Positions 47,763 through 56,895 of a stretch of 64,000 nucleotides of DNA are shown in pieces. How positions within the stretch are numbered: the first letter of the stretch is position 1; each line of letters begins with the position of its first letter. Location of the stretch: contig NZ_CP114901.1 in NCBI RefSeq assembly GCF_027497175.1, forward strand, positions 6,014,001 through 6,078,000. The letters are read 5' to 3'. This DNA comes from Verrucosispora sp. WMMD573 (GTDB lineage Bacteria > Actinomycetota > Actinomycetes > Mycobacteriales > Micromonosporaceae). The position numbers and the translations under genes are program-made. The notes under the pieces were generated by a model. The model worked only from the letters and a program-made list of their open reading frames with translations. It searched no databases and had not been told where the DNA came from.

Positions 47763-48935
47763 TCAGCCCCGCACCACCAGCAGCGGGATGGTCATCTCGG
47801 CTGCCGTGTCCGCGCCATGGAAGGCCACCAACCGGGACACCATCGGCGGCTCCGACCGACTGGCCAACACGGCGTACGTGTCGTTGCAGACCACCACCAC
47901 GTCGCCGATCCGGCCCAGGTGGGCGGTGGCCACCGACCCGAACCGGCCGCTGGCCACCGCCTCCTCGCGGGTCAGCACCCGGGCGGCGGTGCCGAGCACG
48001 GCCGACCAGGCCGCCACCACGTCGGCGGTGGCCCCCAGGGCGACGTGCAGGTAGCGCACCCGTGGCTCGCCCGCCACCACCCGTACCCCGTCGGTCAACC
48101 GGGGGTCGGTGTCCAGGTCGAACCGGTCTCCGGCGGGGATGTCGAGCTGCCCGTGATCGGCGGTGACCAGCAGCGCGGCGTCGGGCGGCAACCCGTCCAC
48201 CAGCCGGGCCAGCAATCCGTCCAACTCGGTCACCGCCACCCGCCACGGCAACGAGTCGACGCCGCTGAGGTGACCGTGGCGGTCGACGTCCGGGTGGTAG
48301 GCGGAGACGAGAGTCGGACCGGGTCCGGCGGTCAGCGCCGCCAGCGTGGTGGCGGCCACCGCGTCGACCCCGGCCGCGCCCCGGTAGTCACCGCCCCGGT
48401 TCGCGGCCAGGGTCAGGCCGGTGCCGCCGAACTCCGGCCGGCTGACCACGGTCACCGCCACACCCGCCGCCCGCGCCCGTTCCAACTGGGTGGGGACCGG
48501 CTGCCAGCGCAGCGGGTCGGGATCGCCGTCCCGCCACTCGATGTGGTTGAGGACCCGTTCGGTGCCCGGAACGCACACGGTGAAGCCGAGCACCCCGTGC
48601 GCACCGGGCGCCACGCCGGTGCCCAGGGTGACCAGGCTGGTCGGGGTGGTGGAGGGAAAACCGGAGGTGAGCGGTCGACCGGACGCGGCGGTCAGCCCGG
48701 TCAGGGTCGGCGCGTACGGTGCCGCGGTCGGGATCTGGTACCAGCCGAGGCCGTCGACCAGCAGCACCGCGATCCGACGCACCCCCGACAGTTCGGCGGC
48801 GAGGCCGAGCGGGTCCGTGGCGCCGGGGACACCGAGCACGGCCAGCGCGCTGGGCAGCACGTCGGCGAGGCTCCCACCGCCGTATCCCGGCTCGACGACC
48901 TCCAGCGGCCGGGCCCGGCCGATCAGGCCCGTCAT
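47763..48935 (-). CDS. Alkaline phosphatase superfamily protein (nucleotide pyrophosphatase/phosphodiesterase type)
   Basis: A 390-residue metal-dependent hydrolase. Metal ligands and the nucleophile are recognisable: IAVLLVDGLGWYQIP (first Asp), SGFPSTTPTSLVTLGTG (Thr nucleophile), VSAYHPDVDRHGHLSG (Asp, His) and LLVTADHGQLDIPAG (Asp-His). There is no signal peptide, so it should be cytoplasmic. The substrate cannot be read from sequence. It overlaps the upstream methyltransferase gene by 4 bp. Confidence 0.88.
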   Translation of the reverse strand: MTGLIGRARPLEVVEPGYGGGSLADVLPSALAVLGVPGATDPLGLAAELSGVRRIAVLLVDGLGWYQIPTAAPYAPTLTGLTAASGRPLTSGFPSTTPTSLVTLGTGVAPGAHGVLGFTVCVPGTERVLNHIEWRDGDPDPLRWQPVPTQLERARAAGVAVTVVSRPEFGGTGLTLAANRGGDYRGAAGVDAVAATTLAALTAGPGPTLVSAYHPDVDRHGHLSGVDSLPWRVAVTELDGLLARLVDGLPPDAALLVTADHGQLDIPAGDRFDLDTDPRLTDGVRVVAGEPRVRYLHVALGATADVVAAWSAVLGTAARVLTREEAVASGRFGSVATAHLGRIGDVVVVCNDTYAVLASRSEPPMVSRLVAFHGADTAAEMTIPLLVVRG

Positions 48936-49678
48936 GCCGGGCGGCGGGCGAACAGGTGCAGCTGGGCCGCGACATCCCGCCAGGGCGGTTGCGCGGCCAG
49001 CGTCCGCTCCAGCTCGACCAGGGCAGCGGCCTGGCCGTCCGCCACCGCCGCGGGCAGCAGGTCGGCCAGGACGCGTACGCCGTGGATCTCCTCGACGGTG
49101 AGCCCGGCGGCGGTCAGCAGCGCGGCGGCGCTCTCGACGTCGAAGCGGCGGCGCAGGGTGTCCCGGGCGCCGGCGGCGCCGGTCGGGTCGGCGGCCAGGG
49201 TCGCGGCCACGTCGAGGTGCCCGTTCATCGCCCGGCCGAGCACCGCGGCGGCCCGCCCGGCGACCAGCACGCTCGCCGCACCGCCCGGTCGCAGCACGTC
49301 GGCCAGCGCGGACATCACAGGTGCCGGGTCGTCGACGACCTCCAGCACGGCGTGGCAGAGCACCAGGTCGACGCTGGCCGGCTCGATCAGGCCGGCCAAC
49401 GCGTCAGCGTCACCCTGCACCGCGCGCACCCGCCCGGCGACCCCGGCCTCCGCAGCGCGGCGGCTGAGCGCGGCGAGCGCGTCGGGACTGGCGTCGACCA
49501 CGGTCACCCGGTGCCCGGCCCGGGCCAGCGGCACCGCGAAGCCGCCGGTGCCACCCCCCACGTCCAGCACGGTCAGCTCGGCGGCCGGCCGGCGGTCCAG
49601 CTCGGCGCGCAGCACCGACCAGACCACGGCGGTACGGGGGGTGAGCGGCGGCCCGGCCGGGCCTGAGGTCTGTTCCAC
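48932..49678 (-). CDS. Class I SAM-dependent methyltransferase
   Basis: A 248-residue methyltransferase. SAM-binding motif I is TVLDVGGGTGGFAVPLARAGHRVTVVDASPDAL, followed by VQGDADAL and VDLVLCHAVLEVVDDPAPVMSALADVLRPGG. It resembles SmtA/UbiE-type enzymes; the substrate is unknown. GTG 49678 lies 7 nt after TAGGCT. It is the first gene of a two-gene operon with the phosphodiesterase. Confidence 0.88.
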   Translation of the reverse strand: MEQTSGPAGPPLTPRTAVVWSVLRAELDRRPAAELTVLDVGGGTGGFAVPLARAGHRVTVVDASPDALAALSRRAAEAGVAGRVRAVQGDADALAGLIEPASVDLVLCHAVLEVVDDPAPVMSALADVLRPGGAASVLVAGRAAAVLGRAMNGHLDVAATLAADPTGAAGARDTLRRRFDVESAAALLTAAGLTVEEIHGVRVLADLLPAAVADGQAAALVELERTLAAQPPWRDVAAQLHLFARRPA

Positions 49679-49691
49679 CCGGTCGAGCCTA
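49679..49691 (-). promoter_or_regulatory. Putative leaderless -10 box of the methyltransferase gene
   Basis: TAGGCT on the minus strand (49686-49691), 7 nt before GTG 49678. Confidence 0.55.
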
Positions 49692-49731
49692 GTCAGCCGG
49701 GACCAGATCGCCAGGGGGCACCTCCGCGCTG

Positions 49732-52700
49732 TCAACGGAAGTCGCGGGAGGCGGGACGGACCGGCGCCTCGACCGGGTCCAGCCGGTCGGCGACCAGGTT
49801 GACCACCCCCTCGTGCCGCTGTAGCCGGCCCCGCACCACCAACGCCGTGCTGGTGCGGGCCACCCGTCGATGCCGCTGCCACAGGCCCGGCGAGCAGGTG
49901 ACGTTGAGCATGCCGGTCTCGTCCTCCAGGTTGAGGAAGGTGACCCCGCCGGCGGTCGCCGGCCGCTGCCGGTGGGTGACGATCCCGCCGACCCGGATCC
50001 GCCGGCCCGGCTCCACCCGGCCCAACCTGTCGATCGGCACCGCGCCCACGGCGTCCAGCTGGGGCCGGATGAACCGGGCCGGATGGTTCTCCGGCGACAA
50101 CCCGGTGGCCCAGACGTCGGCGACCAGCCGGTCCACCTCCTCCATCCCGGGCAGCACGGGCGCCGCCGTACCGGTCACCGTGCCGGGCAGCCGACCGGGC
50201 CGCTCCTGGGCCGCCGCGCCGGCCGCCCAGAGCGCCTGCCGCCGGGTCAGGCCGAAACAGGCGAAGGCGTCCGCGGTGGCCAACGCCTCCAACTGCGCGG
50301 CGGTCAGACCCACCCGCCGGGCCAGATCCGGCATGTCGCGGTACGGGCCGTCCGCCGCCCGCTCGGCCTCGATCCGCTCGGCCACCCCGTCGCCGAGGGT
50401 ACGCACACCGGACAGCCCGAGCCGGACCGCCGGACCGCCCAGCCCCCAGGCGTGCGGCGGTTCCCCCGCTCGGCTGCCCCAGCGGGTGTCCGGGGTGGAT
50501 TCCAGCACCGGCTTCGCGTCGCTGGCGTTGACGTCCGGTCGGCGTACCTCCACGCCGTGCCGGCGGGCGTCGTCGACCAGGGTCTGCGGCGAGTAGAAGC
50601 CCATCGGCTGGGCGCTCAGCAGCGCGGCCAGGAACGGACCGGGGTGGTAGCGCTTCAGCCAGGAGCTGGCGTAGACCAGGTAGGCGAAGCTCATCGCGTG
50701 GCTCTCCGGGAAGCCGTAGCTGGCGAACGCGGTGAGTTTGCGGTAGACGTCGTCGGCCAACTCGCCGGTGATGCCGCGCTCCGCCATGCCCCGGTAGAGC
50801 CGGTCGGCGATCTGCTCCATCCGCTGCACCGACCGTTTGGCGCCCATCGCCCGGCGCAGCTGGTCGGCCTCGGCCGCGTCGAAGCCGGCCAGGTCGATGG
50901 CGAGCTGCATCAGCTGCTCCTGGAACAGCGGCACGCCGAGGGTCTTCTCCAGCGCGTTGCGCATCAGCGGGTGCGCGAAGGTCACCGGCTCCTGACCGTT
51001 CTTGCGCCGGATGTACGGGTGCACCGAGCCGCCCTGGATCGGCCCGGGCCGGATCAGCGCCACCTCGACCACCAGGTCGTAGAACTCGCGGGGCCGCAGG
51101 CGGGGCAGGGTGGCCATCTGGGCCCGGCTCTCCACCTGGAACACCCCGACCGAGTCGGCCCGGCAGAGCATGTCGTAGACCTCGGGGTCGTCAAGCGTCA
51201 TGTCGCCGAGATCCAGGCTCATCCCGATCATGTCGTAGCCGTAGTGCAACGCCGACAGCATGCCGAGGCCGAGCAGGTCGAACTTGACCAGACCGACGGC
51301 GGCGCAGTCGTCCTTGTCCCACTGGAGCACGCTGCGGCCGGGCATCCGCCCCCACTCCACCGGGCAGACCTCGATCACCGGCCGGTCGCAGATCACCATG
51401 CCGCCGGAGTGGATGCCCAGGTGCCGGGGGAACGTCTGGAGCTCGTTGGCGTACGCGACCACCTGCTCCGGGATCTCCGGCACGTCCACCGTGGCCACGT
51501 CGCCCCAGCGGTCGATCTGCTTGCTCCACGCGTCCTGCTGGCCGGGTGGGAAGCCGAACGCCTTGGCCACGTCCCGCACCGCCGAGCGGGGCCGGTAGGA
51601 GATCACGTTGGCCACCTGGGCGGTGTGCTCCCGGCCGTAGCGGGCGTAGACGTGCTGGATGACCTCCTCCCGGCGGTCGGACTCGATGTCCACGTCGATG
51701 TCGGGCGGCCCGTCGCGCTCGGGAGCCAGGAACCGTTCGAACAGCAGCCGGTGCCGGACCGCGTCCACGTTGGTGATCCGCAGCGCGTAGCAGACCGCCG
51801 AGTTCGCCGCCGAACCCCGGCCCTGGCAGTAGATGTCCGCCCGCCGGCAGAAGTCGACGATGTCGTACACCACCAGGAAGTAGCCGGGGAAGCCCAGCTC
51901 CTCGATCATGTTCAGCTCGTGGTCGAGTTGCGCGTACGCCTGCGGGTGCGCCTCGCGCGGGCCGTAGCGTTCCCGGGCGCCCTGCTCGGTGAGGTGGCGT
52001 AGCCAGCTCATCTCGGTGTGCCCCGGCGGCACCGGGTACGCCGGCAGCTGCGGCGCGACGAGCTGGAGGTCGAAGGCCAGCTCGGCGCCGAACTCGGCGG
52101 CCCGGGCCACCGCGCCCGGGTACGCGGCGAACCGGGCCGCCATCTCGGCGCCGTCGCGCAGATGGGCGGTGCCCGCCGCGGGCAGCCAGCCGTCGATCTC
52201 GTCCAGGCTGCGCCGGGCCCGGACGGCCGCCAGGGTGGTGGCCAGTCGACGCCGCCCCGGGGTCGCATAGTGCACGTTGTTCGTGGCCACCGTGGGCAGG
52301 CCGGCGGCAGCCGCCAGCTCGGCCAGGGCGTCGTTGCGGTCGCCGTCGATCGGATGCCCGTGGTCGGTCAGTTCCACCGCCACCGTCTCCGCGCCGAACA
52401 GCGCGGTGAGCTGGTCCAGTTCGCGGGCCGCCGCGTCGACTCCCTCGGTGAGCAGGGCGGCCGGCACGTGCCCCTTGCGGCAGCCGGTGAGCACCAGCAC
52501 GTGGTCGCGCAGGTCGGCGGCGATCTCCTCCAGCTCGCCGTAGACCGGGCGGCCCTTCTCACCGCCGCGTAGCTGGGCACGGGCGATGGTCGCGGCCAGC
52601 CGGGCGTACCCCTCGTGGCCGTGGGCCAGCAGCAGCAGGTGGTTGCCGTGCGGGTCGGGTACGCCGTTCTGCGGACCGGGCAGGCCGAGGGACAGTTCCG

Positions 52701-53244
52701 CTCCGAAGATCGTTGGCAGGCCCAGCGCGCGGGCCGCCTCGGCGAACCGCACCACACCGTAGAAACCGTCGTGGTCGGTGACGGCGAGCGCGGTGAGCCC
52801 CAACCGGACGGCCTCCTCGGCCAGCTCCTCCGGGTGGCTGGCACCGTCGAGGAAGCTGAAGTTGGTGTGCGCGTGCAGTTCGGCGTACGGCGGCACGCCG
52901 GCGGGCCGGGTCAGCTGCGGCGGTCGGTAGTGCTCCCGCCGTCGGCTCCAGGCCGGCGAGTCGCCCCCGTCGGCGTCGACCGCCAGCGGATCCACCACAT
53001 GCAGATGCCGCCCCGCACCGCCGCCGCCCTTTCCGCCCCCGCTGCCCTTTCCGTCCCCGCTTCCCTTTCCGCCCCTGCTGCCCTTTCCGTCCCCGCTACC
53101 CTTCCCGCCTCCGCTACCCTTTCCGTCCCCGCTGCCCTCTCCGTCCCCGCTACCCTTCCCGCCCCCGCTGCCCGGCCGCCCGGAGAGCACCCGCTCCAAC
53201 TCCGACCACGGCAACCGAGGATTGTGGAAACTCACCGCCCCCAC
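49732..53244 (-). CDS. dnaE2: Error-prone DNA polymerase DnaE2
   Basis: A 1170-residue C-family polymerase used for damage-induced mutagenesis with ImuA' and ImuB. The PHP domain starts YAELHAHTNFSFLDGASHPEELAEEAVRLGL, the polymerase Asp triad is in GPPDIDVDIESDRREEV, and QGRGSAANSAVCYALRIT, FERFLAPERD and the C-terminal OB fold (IRVGGIVTHRQRPATAGGVTFLNLEDETG) are intact. Between the conserved start HNPRLPWSELERVLSGR and SPAWSRRR there is an inserted eight-fold GSGxGK repeat (residues 25-72). A hairpin separates it from imuB. Confidence 0.95.
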   Translation of the reverse strand: MGAVSFHNPRLPWSELERVLSGRPGSGGGKGSGDGEGSGDGKGSGGGKGSGDGKGSRGGKGSGDGKGSGGGKGGGGAGRHLHVVDPLAVDADGGDSPAWSRRREHYRPPQLTRPAGVPPYAELHAHTNFSFLDGASHPEELAEEAVRLGLTALAVTDHDGFYGVVRFAEAARALGLPTIFGAELSLGLPGPQNGVPDPHGNHLLLLAHGHEGYARLAATIARAQLRGGEKGRPVYGELEEIAADLRDHVLVLTGCRKGHVPAALLTEGVDAAARELDQLTALFGAETVAVELTDHGHPIDGDRNDALAELAAAAGLPTVATNNVHYATPGRRRLATTLAAVRARRSLDEIDGWLPAAGTAHLRDGAEMAARFAAYPGAVARAAEFGAELAFDLQLVAPQLPAYPVPPGHTEMSWLRHLTEQGARERYGPREAHPQAYAQLDHELNMIEELGFPGYFLVVYDIVDFCRRADIYCQGRGSAANSAVCYALRITNVDAVRHRLLFERFLAPERDGPPDIDVDIESDRREEVIQHVYARYGREHTAQVANVISYRPRSAVRDVAKAFGFPPGQQDAWSKQIDRWGDVATVDVPEIPEQVVAYANELQTFPRHLGIHSGGMVICDRPVIEVCPVEWGRMPGRSVLQWDKDDCAAVGLVKFDLLGLGMLSALHYGYDMIGMSLDLGDMTLDDPEVYDMLCRADSVGVFQVESRAQMATLPRLRPREFYDLVVEVALIRPGPIQGGSVHPYIRRKNGQEPVTFAHPLMRNALEKTLGVPLFQEQLMQLAIDLAGFDAAEADQLRRAMGAKRSVQRMEQIADRLYRGMAERGITGELADDVYRKLTAFASYGFPESHAMSFAYLVYASSWLKRYHPGPFLAALLSAQPMGFYSPQTLVDDARRHGVEVRRPDVNASDAKPVLESTPDTRWGSRAGEPPHAWGLGGPAVRLGLSGVRTLGDGVAERIEAERAADGPYRDMPDLARRVGLTAAQLEALATADAFACFGLTRRQALWAAGAAAQERPGRLPGTVTGTAAPVLPGMEEVDRLVADVWATGLSPENHPARFIRPQLDAVGAVPIDRLGRVEPGRRIRVGGIVTHRQRPATAGGVTFLNLEDETGMLNVTCSPGLWQRHRRVARTSTALVVRGRLQRHEGVVNLVADRLDPVEAPVRPASRDFR
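53029..53172 (-). repeat. GSGDGK hexapeptide minisatellite in dnaE2
   Basis: Eight 18-bp units encode GSG(G/D)G(K/E) or a close variant, residues 25-72 of DnaE2. Adjacent units differ by only a few bases. The insert is Lys/Gly/Ser-rich and should be a flexible basic linker in front of the PHP domain. Confidence 0.85.
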
Positions 53245-53304
53245 CCCGCCATCGCGCAGAACGCCACACCCCGTGCCCTCAACCGACCCGGACGCCCCGG
53301 ATGG

Positions 53305-53350
53305 ATCTTGGTACGAAACGACCCCCTGGAGGGCTGTTTCGTACCAAGAT
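53305..53350. repeat. Perfect 15-bp inverted repeat between imuB and dnaE2
   Basis: ATCTTGGTACGAAAC (53305-53319) pairs exactly with GTTTCGTACCAAGAT (53336-53350); the 16-nt middle has a further CCC/GGG pairing. It begins 6 bp after the imuB stop, within the mutasome operon. It may reduce read-through into dnaE2, or protect the upstream mRNA end. Confidence 0.85.
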
Positions 53351-53355
53351 TCACG

Positions 53356-55290
53356 TCAGTCATAGATCGCCTCCAGCAGCCACTGGCCGGACTCGACGGC
53401 GAGCAGCAGGGCGCTGCCGTCGGCGAGGCGGACCTGGAACCGGGCTCGGCGGCGAGCCTCGGCCGGTGCCCACCACCGCTCGTCGACCGGCCACGGACCG
53501 GCCCAACCGACGATCTCGGCCGACGCGACCGTCTCACCACGAAAGGCGGTGACCGAAGCGGTGGTGGCCGCAGCGGTGGTGGCCGCAGCGGTGGTGGCCG
53601 CAGCGGTGGTGGCAGGGGCGGAACCCGGGGTGGGAGCGGGGCTGGTGGCCTGCGGTGGCAGCGTGCCGATGCTCAACCGGGCCGGTGGCGCGCTGACCGC
53701 CAGCCGGGCGCTCACCACCACCGGCGCGCCGGTGGCGTCGAGCACGCTCGCGGCAAGCGGGACGGGCAGCACCACGGCCGGTGAGGGCGGCGGCAGTCGC
53801 CCCGGCCAGGACGGTACGGCCGGCCCGGCGCTCGCCCGCAGCCCACCGGAACGGGCCGCCCCGCCGCCGGAGGCCACCGGCCCACCATCGGTGCCAGCCG
53901 ACGCACCGGAGCCAGCCGACGCACCGGAGCCAGCCGACGCACCGGAGGCGGCCGACGCACCGGAGGCGGCCGACGCACCGGAGGCGGCCGACGCACCGGA
54001 GGCGGCGGATCTGACGTCCGACCCGGGCCAGGAGTGCGCAACGGGTTCGGGTAGCGGCGGCGGACCGGGGCGGGTGGGCCGGCGCTCGTCGCCCCAGGGC
54101 ACCAGCCGGGTCTGGTCGGCTGGGGACCGCCCACCACCGAGCACCGCGGTGACCACCGCTTCGGGACCGAGCAGGCCCTGCACCCGGCTCAGCGCACGGT
54201 GCGCCCGCTCGCGTTCCGCGCCGGTCTCCCCCCACAGCCCCGGTTGCAGGCCGGCCTGGGCCAGCACCCCGTCCGGCAGCAGCCGCAGCCGGACGATCCC
54301 GGCGGTGGGACGGGCCGGCCGGTCACCGCCGCGACGCGAACCGGAGAGCCAACCGTCCAGTTGCCAGCGGACCCGGTCGGCGATCGCCGCCGCGGTCAGC
54401 AGCCCGTCGTGCCGCCAGACCCGGTGCAGTTCCTGGCCGTGCGCGGTGACCGCCTCGATGCCGAGGCGGGTGCAGGCCAGTCCGTGGCCGGCGAGTCGTT
54501 CGTGCAGTTGCTCGGCCAGTGTCCGGGCCGCGAACGCCGCCACGTCGATCCGGTCGATCGGCTCGTCCAGGTCGGCGGTGACCGTCAGGTCGACCGGCGG
54601 GCGCCGCACCGCGAGTGGACGGTCGTCCCGTCCGGCGGCGAGCCGATGGGCCAGCGCCCCGTCGAACCCGAACCGGGCCAGCACGTCACCGGCGGGCAGC
54701 GCGGCGAAGTCGCCGAGCGTACGCACGCCCAGCCGGCGCAGCAGGTCGGCCAGGGCGGAGCGGCCGAGCGCCTCGACGGGCTGACCGGCCAGGAACTCCG
54801 GTGTCCCGCCGGGCGGCACGATCCGCCCCTCGCGGGCGGCCAGCCCGGCGGCGAAGACCCCGGCGGCGACACCGATCTGGCTCTCCACCGCGCAGCTGAG
54901 GGCGACATGTTCGACGATCCGCTCGGCAGCCGCCTCCTCACCACCCAGATAGCGGCTCGGCCCCCGGGCGGCCAGCGCGCACGCCCCCGGGCGGATCACC
55001 TCGACCCCGACCGCCACCTCCTCGACCGCGGCCACCACCGGCTCGAACGCCCGCGCGTCCCGCCCCGGATCGTGGTCGACGACGGTGAGCCCGGAGCAGC
55101 GCCCCTGCGCCTCCCGCCGACGCAGTCCTCGGCGTACCCCCTCGGCGCGGGCCCGCTCGGAACAGGCGATCACCCGATTGGCGTGCAGCACCGCGACCGG
55201 CCCGGTGGCGGGCACTCCGTCGACGATCTCGGCGGCGAGTACCGGCCAGTCCGGGCACCACAGCAGCAGTGTCCGGACCGGTTCATCCAC
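53356..55290 (-). CDS. imuB: Mutasome adaptor ImuB (Y-family polymerase-like, catalytically inactive)
   Basis: A 644-residue Y-family relative that links ImuA' and DnaE2 to the sliding clamp. The N-terminus is TLLLWCPDWPVLAAEI, without the DxDxF motif of active Y-family enzymes. The helix-hairpin-helix region is LADLLRRLGVRTLGDFAALPAGDVLARFG. A clamp-binding motif QPGLWG is at residues 349-354, like the QLPLWG of mycobacterial ImuB. The C-terminal third contains two low-complexity repeat blocks and ends with FQVRLADGSALLLAVESGQWLLEAIYD. GTG 55290 overlaps the imuA' stop. Confidence 0.93.
   Translation of the reverse strand: MDEPVRTLLLWCPDWPVLAAEIVDGVPATGPVAVLHANRVIACSERARAEGVRRGLRRREAQGRCSGLTVVDHDPGRDARAFEPVVAAVEEVAVGVEVIRPGACALAARGPSRYLGGEEAAAERIVEHVALSCAVESQIGVAAGVFAAGLAAREGRIVPPGGTPEFLAGQPVEALGRSALADLLRRLGVRTLGDFAALPAGDVLARFGFDGALAHRLAAGRDDRPLAVRRPPVDLTVTADLDEPIDRIDVAAFAARTLAEQLHERLAGHGLACTRLGIEAVTAHGQELHRVWRHDGLLTAAAIADRVRWQLDGWLSGSRRGGDRPARPTAGIVRLRLLPDGVLAQAGLQPGLWGETGAERERAHRALSRVQGLLGPEAVVTAVLGGGRSPADQTRLVPWGDERRPTRPGPPPLPEPVAHSWPGSDVRSAASGASAASGASAASGASAASGASAGSGASAGSGASAGTDGGPVASGGGAARSGGLRASAGPAVPSWPGRLPPPSPAVVLPVPLAASVLDATGAPVVVSARLAVSAPPARLSIGTLPPQATSPAPTPGSAPATTAAATTAAATTAAATTASVTAFRGETVASAEIVGWAGPWPVDERWWAPAEARRRARFQVRLADGSALLLAVESGQWLLEAIYD
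53558..53617 (-). repeat. 15-bp TTAAA-coding minisatellite in imuB
   Basis: About four copies of gcagcggtggtggcc on the plus strand, encoding ATTAA repeats near the end of the ImuB linker. Confidence 0.8.
53890..54006 (-). repeat. 18-bp SGASAA-coding minisatellite in imuB
   Basis: Six to seven units related to gccgacgcaccggaggcg encode SGASAA, drifting to SGASAG, at residues 429-467 of ImuB, after the clamp-binding motif. Confidence 0.85.
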
Positions 55291-56008
55291 GGCCCGCCAC
55301 CACCCGCAGGCGGGTGGCACCCGACCGAGCGGTGGCGGCCGGGCCGGGGACGACCCGGGTCAGCTCGTCACCGGGCAGCCAGACCTTGACCTCCCGGGGT
55401 CGGGCGGCGGCGCCCCGCCCACGAGCCGAGATGGTCACCTCCCGGCGGCGCAACCGCCCCCGCCCCGCCCCGAGCCCCTGCCAGATCCCACGGACCACCT
55501 GGAGCGTCACGTCCGCGCCGTCCCACCGGCCGTACGGCACCAGCACGCTGCCACGTTGCCGGGCCCGCGCGGCCAACCGGTCGGCGACGGAGGCGGAGAC
55601 GGTGGACGGAACCGCGGTGACCACCACATCGACGCCGTCGATGAGCGCGGCGACGACGGTGGGCCACTCCGGACCGGGCTGTGGCACCAGGGCGAGCCGG
55701 TCCAGGACGATGCCGGCCTCGGCCGCCGCCCCGGCCCCGAAGGTGGGCATTCCGACCACGGCACACCAGGAGCCGGCGCGGGACGCCTCGGCGAGCAGCG
55801 CGAGCAACAACGAGGTGGTGCCGCTGGGTCGGGTCTGCCCGCCACCGACCGCGATGGTGCTGCCGCGCCGCAGCCCCCGGTTGGGCAGCAGCCCGGTCAA
55901 CTCGGGGCGCACGGGCAGCACCCGGTGCCCACCCGCCGGGTCGGGTGCGCTGGCCGGACGGACCAGCCCGGCCAGCGCGGCGGAACCGACCACCATGCGG
56001 CCCGCCAT
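55283..56008 (-). CDS. Mutasome accessory protein ImuA'
   Basis: A 241-residue RecA-fold-like protein. VLPVRPELTGLLPNRGLRRGSTIAVGGG and TSLLLALLAEASRAGSWCAVVGMPTFGAGAAAEAGIVLDRLALVPQPGPEW match the ImuA' pattern: a degenerate P-loop-like GGGQTRPSGTTS, and the catalytic residues of RecA are missing. In mycobacteria ImuA' is required with ImuB and DnaE2 for induced mutagenesis. It overlaps imuB by 8 bp and lies 131 bp after the HEPN gene. Confidence 0.88.
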   Translation of the reverse strand: MAGRMVVGSAALAGLVRPASAPDPAGGHRVLPVRPELTGLLPNRGLRRGSTIAVGGGQTRPSGTTSLLLALLAEASRAGSWCAVVGMPTFGAGAAAEAGIVLDRLALVPQPGPEWPTVVAALIDGVDVVVTAVPSTVSASVADRLAARARQRGSVLVPYGRWDGADVTLQVVRGIWQGLGAGRGRLRRREVTISARGRGAAARPREVKVWLPGDELTRVVPGPAATARSGATRLRVVAGRG

Positions 56009-56139
56009 CGGACCTCCCCCGTCATCGCCACGGACATCCGGCCCGTGGATGGTGCTGTCGTGGATCAGAAGAACGTGTGTGTGGCGGGGCGGCGTCCGGC
56101 CACCCTAGGGTCCCGCCAACGGTGGCCGGACGCCGCGGC

Positions 56140-56589
56140 TCAGGCGGCGAGACCGTCGATCGCCGGCTGGTGCGCCAGGCCGAGTGCCGCCTCCACCACG
56201 GTCACGAACTCCTCGGCGGCGCGGAGCAGGTCGTCGGCCTCCCGGGCGGTCACCACCCGGGGAATGCCGGCCTCGGCGGCGGCCCGTTTGCCGGCGCCGA
56301 GAGCGAAGTAACCGGCCCACTCGTCGAGCTCGGGGGCGACGCTGGCGAGCAGGACCCAGACGCTGGTGATCCGGTGGCGTCGGGTGGGTGCGGGACGGGC
56401 GCGGGCGGCGAGCATCGCCGCGGCGGCGCGCAGGGCCGCGAGATGGGCGGCGGCGTACCGGAGGCCGTCGGGGCCGGTCCGGGCCGCCTCGGCGAGCCCC
56501 TGCCGGGCCACCGCTAGCAACTGGACGGGAGTACGGTGCGGCAGCACGTTCGCGGGCACCGTCGGTGCCTGAGCCGGACTGGTCGGCAT
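56140..56589 (-). CDS. SAV_6107-type HEPN domain protein
   Basis: A 149-residue helical protein. RHRITSVWVLLASVAPELDEWAGYFALGAGKRAAAEAG and TAREADDLLRAAEEFVTVVEAAL are what I recognise from SAV_6107-family HEPN proteins. HEPN domains are often RNA-binding or RNases, but the R-x4-6-H motif of active HEPN nucleases is not visible, so catalysis is doubtful. It is the first gene below the two SOS boxes and the likely head of the imuA'-imuB-dnaE2 operon. ATG 56589 has GGAGGAG. Confidence 0.75.
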   Translation of the reverse strand: MPTSPAQAPTVPANVLPHRTPVQLLAVARQGLAEAARTGPDGLRYAAAHLAALRAAAAMLAARARPAPTRRHRITSVWVLLASVAPELDEWAGYFALGAGKRAAAEAGIPRVVTAREADDLLRAAEEFVTVVEAALGLAHQPAIDGLAA

Positions 56590-56895
56590 GGTCTCCTCCA
56601 GATGAGCCGGGGCGGGCAGGCGCGCGACGGAGCGGGGCCGTCGACGCGGCAGCTCGCGGCGGTTGGTGCGGAGGAAGACACACCAGGTGGGTGGCCGGCC
56701 GGGTGCGGAGCTTCCCCACACCACACCCGGCCGGCGTACCGGCGGGTCCGTCGTCCGCCGCCCGGGGGTCGTTGGGCGGCGGACGACGGCCTGCCTGACG
56801 GGCCCGGACTCGCGACTGCCCGGAGCCCAGGTGCGGTCCGCGGCACCGCACCTGTCGGAGGCCGGTGCCGCGAAACACCCGCCCCCGAGAGGGGT
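56590..56895 (-). promoter_or_regulatory. Structured leader of the mutasome operon with three perfect hairpins
   Basis: Reading from the SOS boxes toward the HEPN gene there are three perfect stems: 10 bp (56828-56837 with 56845-56854, 7-nt loop), 16 bp (56748-56763 with 56774-56789, 10-nt loop) and 12 bp (56694-56705 with 56724-56735, 18-nt loop). There is no U-tract. No credible gene lies in this 306-bp stretch. It could be a long 5' UTR, a small RNA, or a transcription barrier. Confidence 0.6.
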
